DNA of 64,000 bases from Rhodothermia bacterium (GCA_017303715.1 JAFLBZ010000009.1:62001-126000); one strand, 5' to 3'. Numbered from the stretch's first letter, positions 51,452 to 61,286 are shown. Made by a program: numbers and translations. The notes: generated by a model not told the origin, from the letters alone.

Positions 51452-54274
51452 ATGATAATACGCTGTCTGGTTTTGTGCCTGCTCTTTATAGCTCCATTTG
51501 CCACATTTGCGCAAACAATAAACGTGACCTTCCGCTATGTATTAGACCCCAAAGTGACGCCGCCTGTACGGGTATTTGTGCCGGGGCAATTCAACAACTG
51601 GGGGCCAAATGCCTCTGGTATCATTTCGGCAGGCGCTGTTTCACAAATGGACTTGGATGCCTCCGGTGCATTTTACAAAAAAACAATCTCGCTCATAGTC
51701 GGACAGTCTTATATGTACAAGATGCACTTGCATCTAAACAGCGCTGGAACCAGCAATTCTTGGGTTTCGGATCCATTAAACCCCAAAGTCAATCCGGCGG
51801 ATAACAACAATTCCGTTCTTGATGTTACGAATCCCTTCGCCTTCCAACCGGCCCGCGAGACCGATGTTTCTGGCCAAATCAAAGCTTTTTCTGCGGGGCT
51901 GTTTTCCACTAAAGCCATAACCAAAATTGATTACGAGATCAATGGCGTAGCCTATGCGGATGGCTTGACCCATTTTGATGCAGCATCAGGAATTTTTCGA
52001 TATGCACCAGCATCACCCATGCCATCTGGAACAGGGTTTAAGGTGACGCTAACGGATGCAGACGGCAAAACCGCCACAGCAGAGGTCAAAGCCGATGTTA
52101 GGCCGGTGGTGACCAAGGCGCCACGGCCAACTGGTGCAGTTGAGGGTGTAAATTACAATCCGGCAGCCCCCACCGAAGCCACATTTGTGTTGTATGCACC
52201 TCAGAAAGCGTATGTATATGTTATTGGTGATTTTAACAACTGGGAAGCCCGTCCGGAGTACCTGATGAAAAAGGACTCTACCGCTACCGACCGTGTCTAT
52301 TGGTGGCTTAAGATCACGGGTCTTACGCCTGGCGCAGAATATGCGTATCAATATTTTGTAGATGGGCAAATTAAGGTGGCGGATCCTTTTGCCACTAAGA
52401 TTTTAGACCCGTCAAACGATGGCTTTATTCCCGCAGCCAATTATCCCAATCTGAAAGCTTATCCATCGGGTAAAACACAATATGACGTATCGGTTTTACA
52501 AACCAATAAACCCACTTATACATGGACTGCCACCAATTACCAACGCCCAAAGCAGAGTGAATTGGTGATTTACGAACTCTTGGTACGCGACTTCACCACG
52601 CAACGTTCTTATCAGTCCGTTATAGATACATTGGGTTATTTACAACGTTTGGGCGTTAATGCTGTTCAGCTAATGCCCGTACAAGAATTTGACGGCAACT
52701 CTTCTTGGGGATACAATCCCAAATTTTATTTTGCACCCGATAAGTACTATGGAACCGCCGAAGCACTTAAAAAACTTATTGACGAGTGCCACAAACGCAA
52801 TATGGCGGTGATTATTGATGTGGTTTACAACCATCAAACAGGCTCCTCCCCCTTTGCAAGGCTGTACAACGCAAGTGCAACGGGCGATCCATCAGCAGCC
52901 ATCACAACCGCTAATTACTGGCTCAATACCGCTGCAAAACATCCTTACAATGTCTTTAATGATGCCAACCACGAGGCTTGGCAGATGCAATATCTGATGG
53001 ATCGGGCAAATGCGTATTGGCTCAACGAGTTTAAAGTGGATGGCTTCCGGTTTGACCTCTCGAAAGGCTTCACCCAAACCGTAAGTACGGAGGCCACGAT
53101 GGGGAACTATGATGCCTCAAGGGTACGGATTTTAAAGCGGATGGCAGACGCCATTTGGACTGTTGACCCCTCGGCTTATGTGATCTTAGAACATTTTGCT
53201 GAAAACCGTGAAGAAAAAGAATTGGCAGAATACAATACAACGTCTGGGAAACCCGGCATGATGTTGTGGGGAAATGCAAATGGTAATTTCAACGAGGCGA
53301 CCATGGGATATCACGACGGCGGAAAGTCCAACTTTGAATGGGCTTATTTTGGACAGCGCGGATGGACTAAAGCCAATCTGATTTCCTACATGGAGAGCCA
53401 TGACGAAGAACGGCTAATGGTCAAAAACCTATTATATGGCAATGCTTTAGGAGACTACAAAGTGAAAGACCTTTGGGTATCCATAGAGCGAATGAAAGCC
53501 GCTGGTGCGATGTTTTTCACGGTTCCCGGCCCCAAAATGATCTGGCAATTTGGTGAATTGGGCTATGATTTTGCGATAGATTATAACGGTAGAACAGGCG
53601 AAAAACCAGTGCGTTGGACGTATGCACAAGACCCAATGCGCCACCGTTTATACAAAACATGGGCGGCGATGATCAACATGCGCCGTACAAATCCGGTATT
53701 TCATGATCCGGCAACCACCGTTTCACAGTCGTTGTCTCAACCGGTTAAGCGCATCAATCTTAGTCATCCTACGATGAATGCCACGATTATTGCCAACTTC
53801 AGCGTCACCACAATGTCGGTTAACCCCAATTTTCAGCAAACAGGAACGTGGTATGACTTTTTTAGCGGTAATGCCCTAAATGTTACCAATACCCAAGAAG
53901 GGATTTCGCTCCTGCCGGGAGAGTTCCGGATTTATACAACCAAGCCCCTACCCACGCCCGAAGCCGGGCTCATTCGTGTAGCCACAGAGGTAGATACGGC
54001 CAATGTCCCTGCCCAATTTAGCCTTTTGCCCAATTATCCGAATCCCTTTAATCCGGCAACAACCCTTACTTTCGCGTTACCACAGACCGCCAATGTAACC
54101 TTGGATATTTTCGATGCCGTTGGCCGGAAAGTCAAGACCATTGCCCAAGGACTACATGCAGCCGGAACCTATAAGGTTACGTTCGATGCTGCTGGGCTGC
54201 CAAGCGGGATGTATGTAGCCAGAATACAAGCCGGAACGATTGTCTCTACCCAGAAACTGACCTTGGTAAAGTAA
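51452..54274 (+). CDS. T9SS-exported GH13 alpha-amylase with two CBM48-like domains
   Basis: The 940-residue enzyme starts at ATG 51452 with the signal MIIRCLVLCLLFIAPFATFAQ; the frame also opens at a TTG 111 bases upstream, but no signal sits there. Residues 25-110 and about 235-330 are CBM48/E-set domains (VFVPGQFNNWG and VYVIGDFNNWE). The catalytic barrel from about 370 shows GH13 regions I DVVYNH (456-461), II GFRFDLSKG (nucleophile Asp535), III ILEHFA (acid/base Glu580) and IV MESHDEER (Asp651), all intact. It is closest in layout to branching or pullulanase-like GH13 enzymes; exact bond specificity is open. The last 70 residues are a T9SS domain (NYPNPFNPATTLTFALPQ ... TQKLTLVK). It probably cuts starch or glycogen at the cell surface. 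It is the first gene of the operon, behind two LacI operators. Confidence 0.9.
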   Translation: MIIRCLVLCLLFIAPFATFAQTINVTFRYVLDPKVTPPVRVFVPGQFNNWGPNASGIISAGAVSQMDLDASGAFYKKTISLIVGQSYMYKMHLHLNSAGTSNSWVSDPLNPKVNPADNNNSVLDVTNPFAFQPARETDVSGQIKAFSAGLFSTKAITKIDYEINGVAYADGLTHFDAASGIFRYAPASPMPSGTGFKVTLTDADGKTATAEVKADVRPVVTKAPRPTGAVEGVNYNPAAPTEATFVLYAPQKAYVYVIGDFNNWEARPEYLMKKDSTATDRVYWWLKITGLTPGAEYAYQYFVDGQIKVADPFATKILDPSNDGFIPAANYPNLKAYPSGKTQYDVSVLQTNKPTYTWTATNYQRPKQSELVIYELLVRDFTTQRSYQSVIDTLGYLQRLGVNAVQLMPVQEFDGNSSWGYNPKFYFAPDKYYGTAEALKKLIDECHKRNMAVIIDVVYNHQTGSSPFARLYNASATGDPSAAITTANYWLNTAAKHPYNVFNDANHEAWQMQYLMDRANAYWLNEFKVDGFRFDLSKGFTQTVSTEATMGNYDASRVRILKRMADAIWTVDPSAYVILEHFAENREEKELAEYNTTSGKPGMMLWGNANGNFNEATMGYHDGGKSNFEWAYFGQRGWTKANLISYMESHDEERLMVKNLLYGNALGDYKVKDLWVSIERMKAAGAMFFTVPGPKMIWQFGELGYDFAIDYNGRTGEKPVRWTYAQDPMRHRLYKTWAAMINMRRTNPVFHDPATTVSQSLSQPVKRINLSHPTMNATIIANFSVTTMSVNPNFQQTGTWYDFFSGNALNVTNTQEGISLLPGEFRIYTTKPLPTPEAGLIRVATEVDTANVPAQFSLLPNYPNPFNPATTLTFALPQTANVTLDIFDAVGRKVKTIAQGLHAAGTYKVTFDAAGLPSGMYVARIQAGTIVSTQKLTLVK

Positions 54275-54307
54275 AATACCATCTAACCCACCACCTAATC
54301 CGTTATT

Positions 54308-56128
54308 ATGACCATGAAGAAACTTGCTTTATTGCTTCTTCTTTTCCCAATAAGCGTAACGGCACAAGAGATTGTCCCCAACTGGGCAAAGACCGTCGTT
54401 TGGTATCAAATCTTTCCCGAACGATTTAGGGACGGAGACGCGACCAACCAGCCCATTCGCGAATCCATTGAATACCACGACATCGCACCATTGTCTTGGC
54501 AGCCTGCACGGTGGACGGGAGATTGGTACGAACGGGTGGGATGGGAAAAAGAGAGCAAAAGTTTCTATGATCCGATGGTTTTTCAACGGCGTTATGGAGG
54601 AGATTTACAAGGCGTTATAGACAAATTGCCGTATTTAGAGGCATTAGGTATTACTGGCATCTATTTTAATCCCGTATTTTACGCCCGCTCTATGCACAAA
54701 TACGACGCCTCGTCCTTCCACCATATAGACCCCTATTTTGGCCCAGATCCGGCGGGAGATATTGCACTCATGGCAACCGAAACCGCAGATCCGGCCACAT
54801 GGAAATGGACTTCGGCGGACAAACTGTTTCTGAACCTCGTCAAACAAGCGCACACCCGTGGAATTCGGGTCATTATTGACGGGGTCTTTAACCATTCAGG
54901 ACGCGACTTCTTCGCCTTCAGAAACCTGATTCAACTGCAAGACAAGTCTCCTTACAAAGATTGGTACATCGTTCATTCCTTCGACAACCCAGCCACAACG
55001 GAAAATGAGTTTGCATACAAAGGATGGTGGGATGTAGCCGCACTACCCGTTTTTGCAGATACGCCCGACGGTAAAGACCTCTTCCCAGCCGTGAGGCAAC
55101 ATCTTTTTGACATCACAAAACGCTGGATGGATCCAAATGGCGATGGTAACCCCTCGGATGGTATTGACGGCTGGCGGTTGGATGTGGCGGATGAAGTACC
55201 TACAGGTTTTTGGCGGGATTGGAACGCTCACGTCCGCAAAATTAATCCCAATGCCATTACCATTACCGAGGTCTGGCACAAAGCCCATGCTCTGGTTACA
55301 GACGGTGGTTTTACAGCCAGTATGAACTACGAAGGGTTTGCAATACCCACCCACGACTATTTGATAGATGGCCGGATTAAGACCAGTGAATTTGTCCAAC
55401 GCTTGGTTAAACACGTTACAGAGTACGCCGGAGACCGACCCTATGCAATGCAAAACCTAACGGATTCCCATGATACCGATCGGCTGGCCTCGATGATCGT
55501 CAATGCAGATAAAGAGCATTACGACCGTGCCAATTCTCCACGTTGGATGCCACAATACCAAATCCGAAAACCAAACCAACAAGAACAGCACCGCCAACGT
55601 CTGATCGAGCTTTTCCGGTTTACCATGCTCGGCGCACCCATGATTTATTATGGAACCGAGGCGGGCATGTGGGGCGGTGACGATCCGGACGACCGTAAAC
55701 CGATGCTTTGGGCGGACTTGGTGTATGACGACGAGGCAACCGATCCACGTGGAACCATCAGAACACCCGATACCAACCGTTTCGACGAAGTTATTTTTGG
55801 TTTCTATCAAAGTATGATTGCGTTTCGCAAACGCTTTCCTGTATTTTCCGATGGCGATTTTTCTGTATTTTACACAAACGATGACCAACCCGCGTTCGCA
55901 TTCAGTCGGAAGGGCAGAGATGGTACTTTTGCCGTGGTTACACTGAACCCCAGTAACACCCCGCAAACCATAAAAGTACTTGCAAAATCTTTCCAAAAAG
56001 TGCAAGTTCCAGCCGTGGTCACACTATCCGGCGAGGTGGTAAGTGCTTCCTTACGCGATGGCTGGTTTACGATACAGATTCCAGCCTCTTCGGGTGCGGT
56101 GTATGTACTTTCAAAGCAACAACAATAG
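54308..56128 (+). CDS. periplasmic GH13 (neopullulanase/cyclomaltodextrinase-like)
   Basis: The 606-residue enzyme has a signal peptide (MTMKKLALLLLLFPISVTAQ) but no T9SS tail, so it should stay in the periplasm. WYQIFPERFRDGD near the N-terminus starts the barrel. GH13 regions are I DGVFNH (191-196), II GWRLDVADE (nucleophile Asp292), III ITEVW (Glu321) and IV DSHDTDR (Asp389). The long insertion between strands 3 and 4, with MHKYDASSFHHIDPYFG, is typical of neopullulanase and cyclomaltodextrinase enzymes, which cut short maltodextrins. It follows the surface amylase after 33 bases. The ATG at 54314 is an alternative start, two codons in. Confidence 0.9.
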   Translation: MTMKKLALLLLLFPISVTAQEIVPNWAKTVVWYQIFPERFRDGDATNQPIRESIEYHDIAPLSWQPARWTGDWYERVGWEKESKSFYDPMVFQRRYGGDLQGVIDKLPYLEALGITGIYFNPVFYARSMHKYDASSFHHIDPYFGPDPAGDIALMATETADPATWKWTSADKLFLNLVKQAHTRGIRVIIDGVFNHSGRDFFAFRNLIQLQDKSPYKDWYIVHSFDNPATTENEFAYKGWWDVAALPVFADTPDGKDLFPAVRQHLFDITKRWMDPNGDGNPSDGIDGWRLDVADEVPTGFWRDWNAHVRKINPNAITITEVWHKAHALVTDGGFTASMNYEGFAIPTHDYLIDGRIKTSEFVQRLVKHVTEYAGDRPYAMQNLTDSHDTDRLASMIVNADKEHYDRANSPRWMPQYQIRKPNQQEQHRQRLIELFRFTMLGAPMIYYGTEAGMWGGDDPDDRKPMLWADLVYDDEATDPRGTIRTPDTNRFDEVIFGFYQSMIAFRKRFPVFSDGDFSVFYTNDDQPAFAFSRKGRDGTFAVVTLNPSNTPQTIKVLAKSFQKVQVPAVVTLSGEVVSASLRDGWFTIQIPASSGAVYVLSKQQQ

Positions 56129-56166
56129 CATCTAAACGTTTTTTACAACACCTTATCCAGTTGTAT

Positions 56167-57411
56167 ATGCTAAAATACTTGATTGGGATTTGTGTCATCT
56201 TTGCCCTTGTTTTTTTGGGCTTCGCAACAATGTCGCGCAAAGACGACGGCCCAGTACGCATTCGCATTTGGCATCAGAAAGACCTTTCGGAAAGAAACCT
56301 GATGATTGAGCAGGTGAAACGTTATAATGCCCTCAACAAAGATCATCAGATCGAAATTTTATGGAAGGAGAACGAAGAACTCCGAAGCAATTATATTATT
56401 GCGGCGATGGGCGGAACTGGCCCAGACATCCTCTATGGCCCGTCCGATAATATTGGCGTGTTTAGTTTAACCAAAACCATACAGCCCTTAGACAGTGTCT
56501 TTCATGCCACATTCTGGAACCGTTATACACCAGATGCTGCAGCAGTTTATGAGGGAAAAAAGTGGTCGGTGGCAGACCAAGTGGGCAACCACCTCACCCT
56601 TGTTTACAACAAAAAATTAGTCCCCAATCCCCCAAAATCATTGGATGAACTTATTGCTTTGGGCAAAAAACTGACAAAAGACATCAATGGCGACGGCAAT
56701 CCAGACCAGTACGCGATTGTGTGGAATTATCGCGAACCCTTTTTCTTCGTTCCTTTTCTGACGGCGTTTGGCGGTTGGGTAATAGACGAAAAAACAGGGA
56801 ACCCAACCTTGGATAATGACAAAACGGCAAACGCCATTCAATTCATTCTCGACCTACGCGATAAGCATAAAATCATCCCAAAAGAAATTGATTACGATAC
56901 CGCAGAAACCCTTTTTAAAGAAGGAAAAGCAGGAATGGTCATCAACGGCCCTTGGGCATGGGGTGGATACAAAGACGCAAATTTGGATTTCGGCTTGGCC
57001 AAATTGCCCTATAACAACCAAACCCAACTTTGGGCAACCCCCACGGTAATGACCAAAGGGTATTCCATAAACGTGAATGTTGGCCCAGAAAAAATGCCTT
57101 ACGTCCGGAAAGTCATTGCATACTTGACCGGTGCGGACGTCCAGATGGAGATGGTGAACAAACTTTCTACCATTCCGGTCTATAAATCCGTATTTACGCA
57201 AGTCACGGCAAATCCACCAGAACTCTTAAAAGGAGCGATTGCGCAGTACAAGCAAAGCCGTCCGACCCCCACCAATCCACGTCTGCGCCAAATCTGGGAT
57301 GGAATGCGCGGCCCATATCAATTGGTTATGAGTGGCGCCATCTCTGCACGAAAAGGGGCAAAAGAAATGCAAGCTCAGTGCAGTAAATTGATTGAAGACA
57401 CCTATTTATAA
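56167..57411 (+). CDS. maltodextrin-type ABC transporter substrate-binding protein
   Basis: The 414-residue extracytoplasmic protein is of the MalE/SBP family 1 type. After the N-terminal hydrophobic segment come RIRIWHQKDLSERNLMIEQ, an AAMGGTGPDILYGPSDN hinge region and GKKWSVADQVGNHLTLVYNK. The C-terminal lobe has INGPWAWGGY and TKGYSINVNVGPEKMPYVRKVIAYLTG. The ATG at 56167 is used, although TTG 56161 also fits. No lipobox Cys follows the hydrophobic segment (LVFLGFATMSRKDD), so it is probably held by an uncleaved N-terminal helix. It follows the GH13 gene after 38 bases and feeds the two permeases downstream. Confidence 0.85.
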   Translation: MLKYLIGICVIFALVFLGFATMSRKDDGPVRIRIWHQKDLSERNLMIEQVKRYNALNKDHQIEILWKENEELRSNYIIAAMGGTGPDILYGPSDNIGVFSLTKTIQPLDSVFHATFWNRYTPDAAAVYEGKKWSVADQVGNHLTLVYNKKLVPNPPKSLDELIALGKKLTKDINGDGNPDQYAIVWNYREPFFFVPFLTAFGGWVIDEKTGNPTLDNDKTANAIQFILDLRDKHKIIPKEIDYDTAETLFKEGKAGMVINGPWAWGGYKDANLDFGLAKLPYNNQTQLWATPTVMTKGYSINVNVGPEKMPYVRKVIAYLTGADVQMEMVNKLSTIPVYKSVFTQVTANPPELLKGAIAQYKQSRPTPTNPRLRQIWDGMRGPYQLVMSGAISARKGAKEMQAQCSKLIEDTYL

Positions 57412-57452
57412 AAAATCTTTTTCATACCCACACACCATAAATACCTAAAACG

Positions 57453-57959
57453 ATGCGCTATATTTTAACCCTTAGCTTGGCTCTGTTCCTGTCCTCCGGC
57501 GTTTTGAATGCCCAAAGTACCGGGAAGCCAGCCCCTAAGCCTACAACTAAATCCTCTGCGGCACCAAAAGTAAGCACACCAGTTTCAGAGCCAAAGGTCA
57601 CAGAAAACGAGGAGGGCGAGCATCCTATTGATACCAAATTAAATGCTTGTATGGACAAAAACCCCTCTACTGCGGGCATGATTCAGTGTCTCGATGAGGC
57701 GTACCGTGCTTGGGATGGCCTCTTGAATACGTCATACAACGGTCTTTTGGCTACCATGAAACCGGTACAGCAAGGAAAATTGCGCAATCTTCAGCGCCAA
57801 TGGCTGGCTTTTCGCGATGCCGAGTTTGCATTTATCAACGAATTTTACCCCACACAAGGAACGATGTGGGTTCCTGTGCGCATGAGCGAACGTGTTGAAA
57901 TCGTAAAGTCCCGTGCCCTACAGTTGTCCTCGTATTTAGAAAGCCTTAAAACCTTTTAA
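57453..57959 (+). CDS. LprI-like (DUF1311) exported protein
   Basis: The 168-residue product has a signal peptide (MRYILTLSLALFLSSGVLNAQ), then a proline- and serine-rich spacer. The LprI/DUF1311 domain runs from about residue 62: LNACMDKNPSTAGMIQCLDEA gives the two conserved cysteines, and YRAWDGLLNTSYNGLLA with RNLQRQWLAFRDAEFAF gives the W-x-x-L-N and Q-R-x-W-L-x-F-R-D motifs. The family includes a lysozyme inhibitor (LprI), but most members have no proven function. It is embedded between the binding-protein gene and the permeases of a maltodextrin operon, with gaps of 41 and 45 bases, so it is very likely co-transcribed. Why it sits there is not clear. Confidence 0.8.
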   Translation: MRYILTLSLALFLSSGVLNAQSTGKPAPKPTTKSSAAPKVSTPVSEPKVTENEEGEHPIDTKLNACMDKNPSTAGMIQCLDEAYRAWDGLLNTSYNGLLATMKPVQQGKLRNLQRQWLAFRDAEFAFINEFYPTQGTMWVPVRMSERVEIVKSRALQLSSYLESLKTF

Positions 57960-58004
57960 TAACGCAAAAATGCCCCCTCTTGTTCAGTTTCAACCCTTTA
58001 TTGC

Positions 58005-58904
58005 ATGTTTAACCTAAGCGAAAAGGCTCGTTACAATTGGTTCCTTGTGTTCCTTATGGGACCTGCTACGGTACTGGTTTTAGCGGTTGTTGCCTATCCG
58101 TTCTTCTACAATGTGTTTCTTTCGCTTTCTAATGCGAATATCTACCACATTAACGACTGGCGGATTATCGGACTTCAGCAGTATTTATCGGTTTTTAGAG
58201 AACCTCTTTTTTGGGAAATCCTGCTTAAAACCGTTTTATGGACGGCTGTTAACGTGGTTTTTCACGTTGGGATTGGGGTTTTTCTGGCGGTGATCCTGAA
58301 CCAAAAGTTTATTAAACTAAAACCAATCTGGCGGGTGATCTTGATTATCCCTTGGGCACTCCCTCAATATATTGTTGCTCTTACTTGGCGTGGTATGTTC
58401 AACTATGAATACGGGGCCATAAACCTCTTACTCAAGTATTTCGGGCTTTCGCAATCCGGTGTCACTTGGCTTACTTCTCCCTTCGAGGCGTTTTTAGCCG
58501 TTATTATCACCAATATTTGGTTGGGATTTCCCTTTATGATGGTGGTTGCCTTGGGTGGCCTACAATCTATTCCGGCAGAATTGTATGAAGCGGCAGATGT
58601 TGATGGAGCCTCGGCATGGCGGAAGTTCTGGGCAGTTACCGCACCCTTACTAAAGCCAGTAATGTTGCCCGCCATTACGCTTGGAACCGTTTGGACGTTT
58701 AACAACATTAATGTGGTCTGGTTAGTCTCTAACTCAGGCGAACCCAACGACCAAACCCACATCTTGGTGTCTTACGTCTATAAAGCCGCTTTCAATATGT
58801 ACCGTTTTGGATGGGCAGCGGCTTTTTCGATGGTTATTTTCATGATCTTATTCACCTTCAATCGGTTGGTTTTGCGCAAAGCACAGACCAACGAAGTGTA
58901 TTGA
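58005..58904 (+). CDS. ABC sugar transporter permease 1 (MalF-type)
   Basis: The 299-residue inner-membrane protein has six hydrophobic helices. The first (VFLMGPATVLVLAVVAYPFFYNV) and the typical SLSNANIYHINDWRIIGLQQY periplasmic loop fit the MalF/UgpA group. The ATPase-contacting EAA loop is LYEAADVDGASAWRKFWAVTAPLLKPVML. It is short for MalF proper, which carries a large periplasmic insertion, and matches the UgpA/LacF-like form. The MalG-type partner follows after 13 bases. Confidence 0.9.
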   Translation: MFNLSEKARYNWFLVFLMGPATVLVLAVVAYPFFYNVFLSLSNANIYHINDWRIIGLQQYLSVFREPLFWEILLKTVLWTAVNVVFHVGIGVFLAVILNQKFIKLKPIWRVILIIPWALPQYIVALTWRGMFNYEYGAINLLLKYFGLSQSGVTWLTSPFEAFLAVIITNIWLGFPFMMVVALGGLQSIPAELYEAADVDGASAWRKFWAVTAPLLKPVMLPAITLGTVWTFNNINVVWLVSNSGEPNDQTHILVSYVYKAAFNMYRFGWAAAFSMVIFMILFTFNRLVLRKAQTNEVY

Positions 58905-58917
58905 TAAGGAGGTTGTA

Positions 58918-59757
58918 ATGAATCCACATACCAAACGTATTCTTTCGATGATTACCGCTTACGGCGTTTTGTTGCTTTTTGCCTTTATAGCGCTTTACCC
59001 GTTGTCGCAAATCATAACGATCTCCCTACGTCCGTCCGACAAATTGCTCTCGACGTCCTTGGCTTTTATTCCAGAAGGTGCTTCCTTCAAAAACTACGAA
59101 AAACTCCTTTTCGAAACGCCTTATTTACGTTGGCTCTTTAATTCGCTGATGGTTTCGGTGGTGGTTACCTTTACAGGTGTTGCCCTTGCCTCAACAGCCG
59201 GATATGCCATCTCACGCTTTAAGTTTCGGGGACGTAAGGCATACATGGAGGGGCTATTGGTTACCCAAATGTTTCCTGCCACCATGCTTCTTTTGCCCAT
59301 GTACATCATGTTGATCAACCTAAAGCTCATTAATTCATACTTAGGTTGTATCATTATCTACTCCGCTACGGCATTACCCTTCTGTATTTGGCAAATGAAA
59401 GGGTACTACGATACCATCCCCGTTGCGCTCGAAGAGGCCGCCCGAATTGACGGATGCACGCCTTGGCAAACATTTTACCAAGTGATCTTGCCCCTTGCCG
59501 CACCAGCATTGGTGATAACAGCCCTTTTTTCCTTTATGACCGCATGGAACGAATACATTGTGGCGGCACAAGTCCTCCAAGATGTGGATATGTTTACCAT
59601 GCCTGTTGGACTCAAAATGTTCCAAGGGCAAATGCAAACACAATGGGGTCTTTATGCTGCTGGTGCATTATTGGTTTCTGTACCTGTTGTGGTGCTGTTT
59701 CTTGCACTAAGCCGCTACCTCATTTCAGGGCTAACATTAGGCTCCGTTAAGGGTTAG
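58918..59757 (+). CDS. ABC sugar transporter permease 2 (MalG-type)
   Basis: The 279-residue permease has a strong AAGGAGG ribosome site five bases before its ATG. It shows the MalG/CUT1 layout: an N-terminal helix, the ITISLRPSDKLLSTSLAFIP loop, and FKNYEKLLFETPYLRWLFNS. The EAA loop is ALEEAARIDGCTPWQTFYQVILPLAAPAL and the domain ends SRYLISGLTLGSVKG, the classic MalG tail. No MalK-type ATPase follows; the next gene is a convergent GT2. Confidence 0.92.
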   Translation: MNPHTKRILSMITAYGVLLLFAFIALYPLSQIITISLRPSDKLLSTSLAFIPEGASFKNYEKLLFETPYLRWLFNSLMVSVVVTFTGVALASTAGYAISRFKFRGRKAYMEGLLVTQMFPATMLLLPMYIMLINLKLINSYLGCIIIYSATALPFCIWQMKGYYDTIPVALEEAARIDGCTPWQTFYQVILPLAAPALVITALFSFMTAWNEYIVAAQVLQDVDMFTMPVGLKMFQGQMQTQWGLYAAGALLVSVPVVVLFLALSRYLISGLTLGSVKG

Positions 59758-59959
59758 CATTGATGTAACCAATGTTGTTGGATTGAGGTGTTTTACAGCC
59801 TTTTCAGCACATTCCGCAAGTTATAGGTTCAAAATTTTGGTTATTCAACGGAAAAATCTGTCGGACTTCGACGATGCTCAGCCCCTACCATTTATGATGT
59901 CCGTCCTTTAGATCTTAACGCTGTCTTTCACGACGGAACGATAAGCACACAAAGCAAAA

Positions 59960-61006
59960 CTAAGCCATTTCCTCGATCCTAAACCGAGATTTTGGCATGG
60001 CCGAGTATGTTTTGCGGCCAAGCAGCATTGCATCTAAAAGCACCGAACCTCTGAATGAGGGCAAGACCAAACGATCTTGAGCAGTAGGCGCTTGATAGTC
60101 GTGTTTCATTTTTCTGAAATCGCGGTGCGCCGTCCATACAGCCAAAGCCTCTTCTTGGCTTGAAAACAAAAACCGGACAAAAGCTAATGCATCTTGTAAA
60201 ATCCGCAAAGGATAGACCAAGTTAAACCGGTATCGGGGCAAGTTTTTATAAAGCATCAACAAACTATTTCGGAAGTTGTAATACAGTTTACGTGGATTTC
60301 CTTGCGGCAAACTTGCACCGCCGATATGATACACCTCGCCTTTTGTTGCGGCCATAATCCGATAACCAGAACGTTGTAGCCGCCAACAAAGGTCTATTTC
60401 TTCCATGTGCATAAAAAATTGTTCATCCAATAAGCCTACCACCTCTAAAGCACTTCTGCGGAGAAGCATTGCCGCGCCAGATGCCCAAAATACCGTTTGG
60501 ACATCATCATATTGCCCAGAATCTTGTTCGAGGTTAGACAAGATACGGCCTCTGGTGAAGGGAATCCCCAAATCGTCTAAGTGCCCTCCAGCCGCCCCAG
60601 CATACTCGAAATGGGTTGGGTCGTGGAAGTGAAGCAATTTGGGTTGTACCGCTGCAACATCCGAATGGCCGAGCATTACGCACATCATTTCCCGCAACCA
60701 ATTTGGGTGGACAGTGACGTCGTTGTTTAGCAAGACCACATATGGGCTTTCGGTTTGTCGAATGGCCACATTATTGCCTCGTGCATAGCCCCAGTTTTCT
60801 GGATTTCCGATAATACGTACCTGTGGATAGGTACGCATGAGCCACGCGAGCGAATCATCCGTGGAGGCATTATCGGCCACCACGACTTCAAATACCGGGT
60901 AATCTGTCTCAAAAACAGAGGGTAAACACGTTTCCATCAAATTTCGCCCATTCCAATTCAGGATAATAATGGAAACTTCCGGCCATTCTGATCTTGTATT
61001 CTTCAT
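59960..61006 (-). CDS. family 2 glycosyltransferase (rhamnosyltransferase-like)
   Basis: The 348-residue protein is a GT-A fold transferase. WPEVSIIILNWNGRNLMETCL starts the nucleotide-binding half, VVVADNASTDDSLAWL follows, GNPENWGYARGNNVAIRQ is the family's N-x-G-x-x-x-G-x-N-x-G motif, and VVLLNNDVTVHPNWL holds the metal-binding N-D-x-D site. FWASGAAMLLRRSALEVVGLLDEQFFMHMEEIDLCWR is the typical acceptor and catalytic segment. It probably adds a sugar to a surface glycan or lipid. It converges on the malG gene with no strong terminator in the 200-base gap. Confidence 0.86.
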   Translation of the reverse strand: MKNTRSEWPEVSIIILNWNGRNLMETCLPSVFETDYPVFEVVVADNASTDDSLAWLMRTYPQVRIIGNPENWGYARGNNVAIRQTESPYVVLLNNDVTVHPNWLREMMCVMLGHSDVAAVQPKLLHFHDPTHFEYAGAAGGHLDDLGIPFTRGRILSNLEQDSGQYDDVQTVFWASGAAMLLRRSALEVVGLLDEQFFMHMEEIDLCWRLQRSGYRIMAATKGEVYHIGGASLPQGNPRKLYYNFRNSLLMLYKNLPRYRFNLVYPLRILQDALAFVRFLFSSQEEALAVWTAHRDFRKMKHDYQAPTAQDRLVLPSFRGSVLLDAMLLGRKTYSAMPKSRFRIEEMA

Positions 61007-61061
61007 CCGCTAAAGGTAAACATACAAAAATGGGTGATTTGCGAATCTTAGCCAAAAGAAA

Positions 61062-61093
61062 AACCCATTGCCAAAGCGACAACGGGTTTTTTT
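61062..61093. terminator. hairpin with T-runs on both strands
   Basis: AACCCATTG (61062-61070) and CAACGGGTT (61080-61088) pair with one mismatch. A T-run follows on the plus strand and TTTTTCTTTT on the minus strand. It could stop transcription in either direction, but it has no obvious gene upstream on the plus strand. Confidence 0.45.
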
Positions 61094-61174
61094 AACCCAC
61101 ATATACATTGTGAAAGGCGCGGTAGAGAGAAGTAATACCTTCCAGACACACTGCATCTGCAAAACATAACCTAC

Positions 61175-61208
61175 AAAACAAAAAAAGGCTGCCGAATGAA
61201 GCAGCCTT
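61175..61208 (-). terminator. strong minus-strand terminator without an assigned gene
   Basis: AAGGCTGC (61185-61192) and GCAGCCTT (61201-61208) pair perfectly around an 8-base loop. On the minus strand a T-run of about six bases follows, then GTTTTG. It would end a leftward transcript coming from about 61,210-61,490, where only a small frame is visible. Confidence 0.6.
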
Positions 61209-61286
61209 CCCACTAACTTACGATTTAGCGCAGACATGAAAGCGCTATAGAGATGAAAATTGTGAAGCAACCATCACTTCAGTCAT

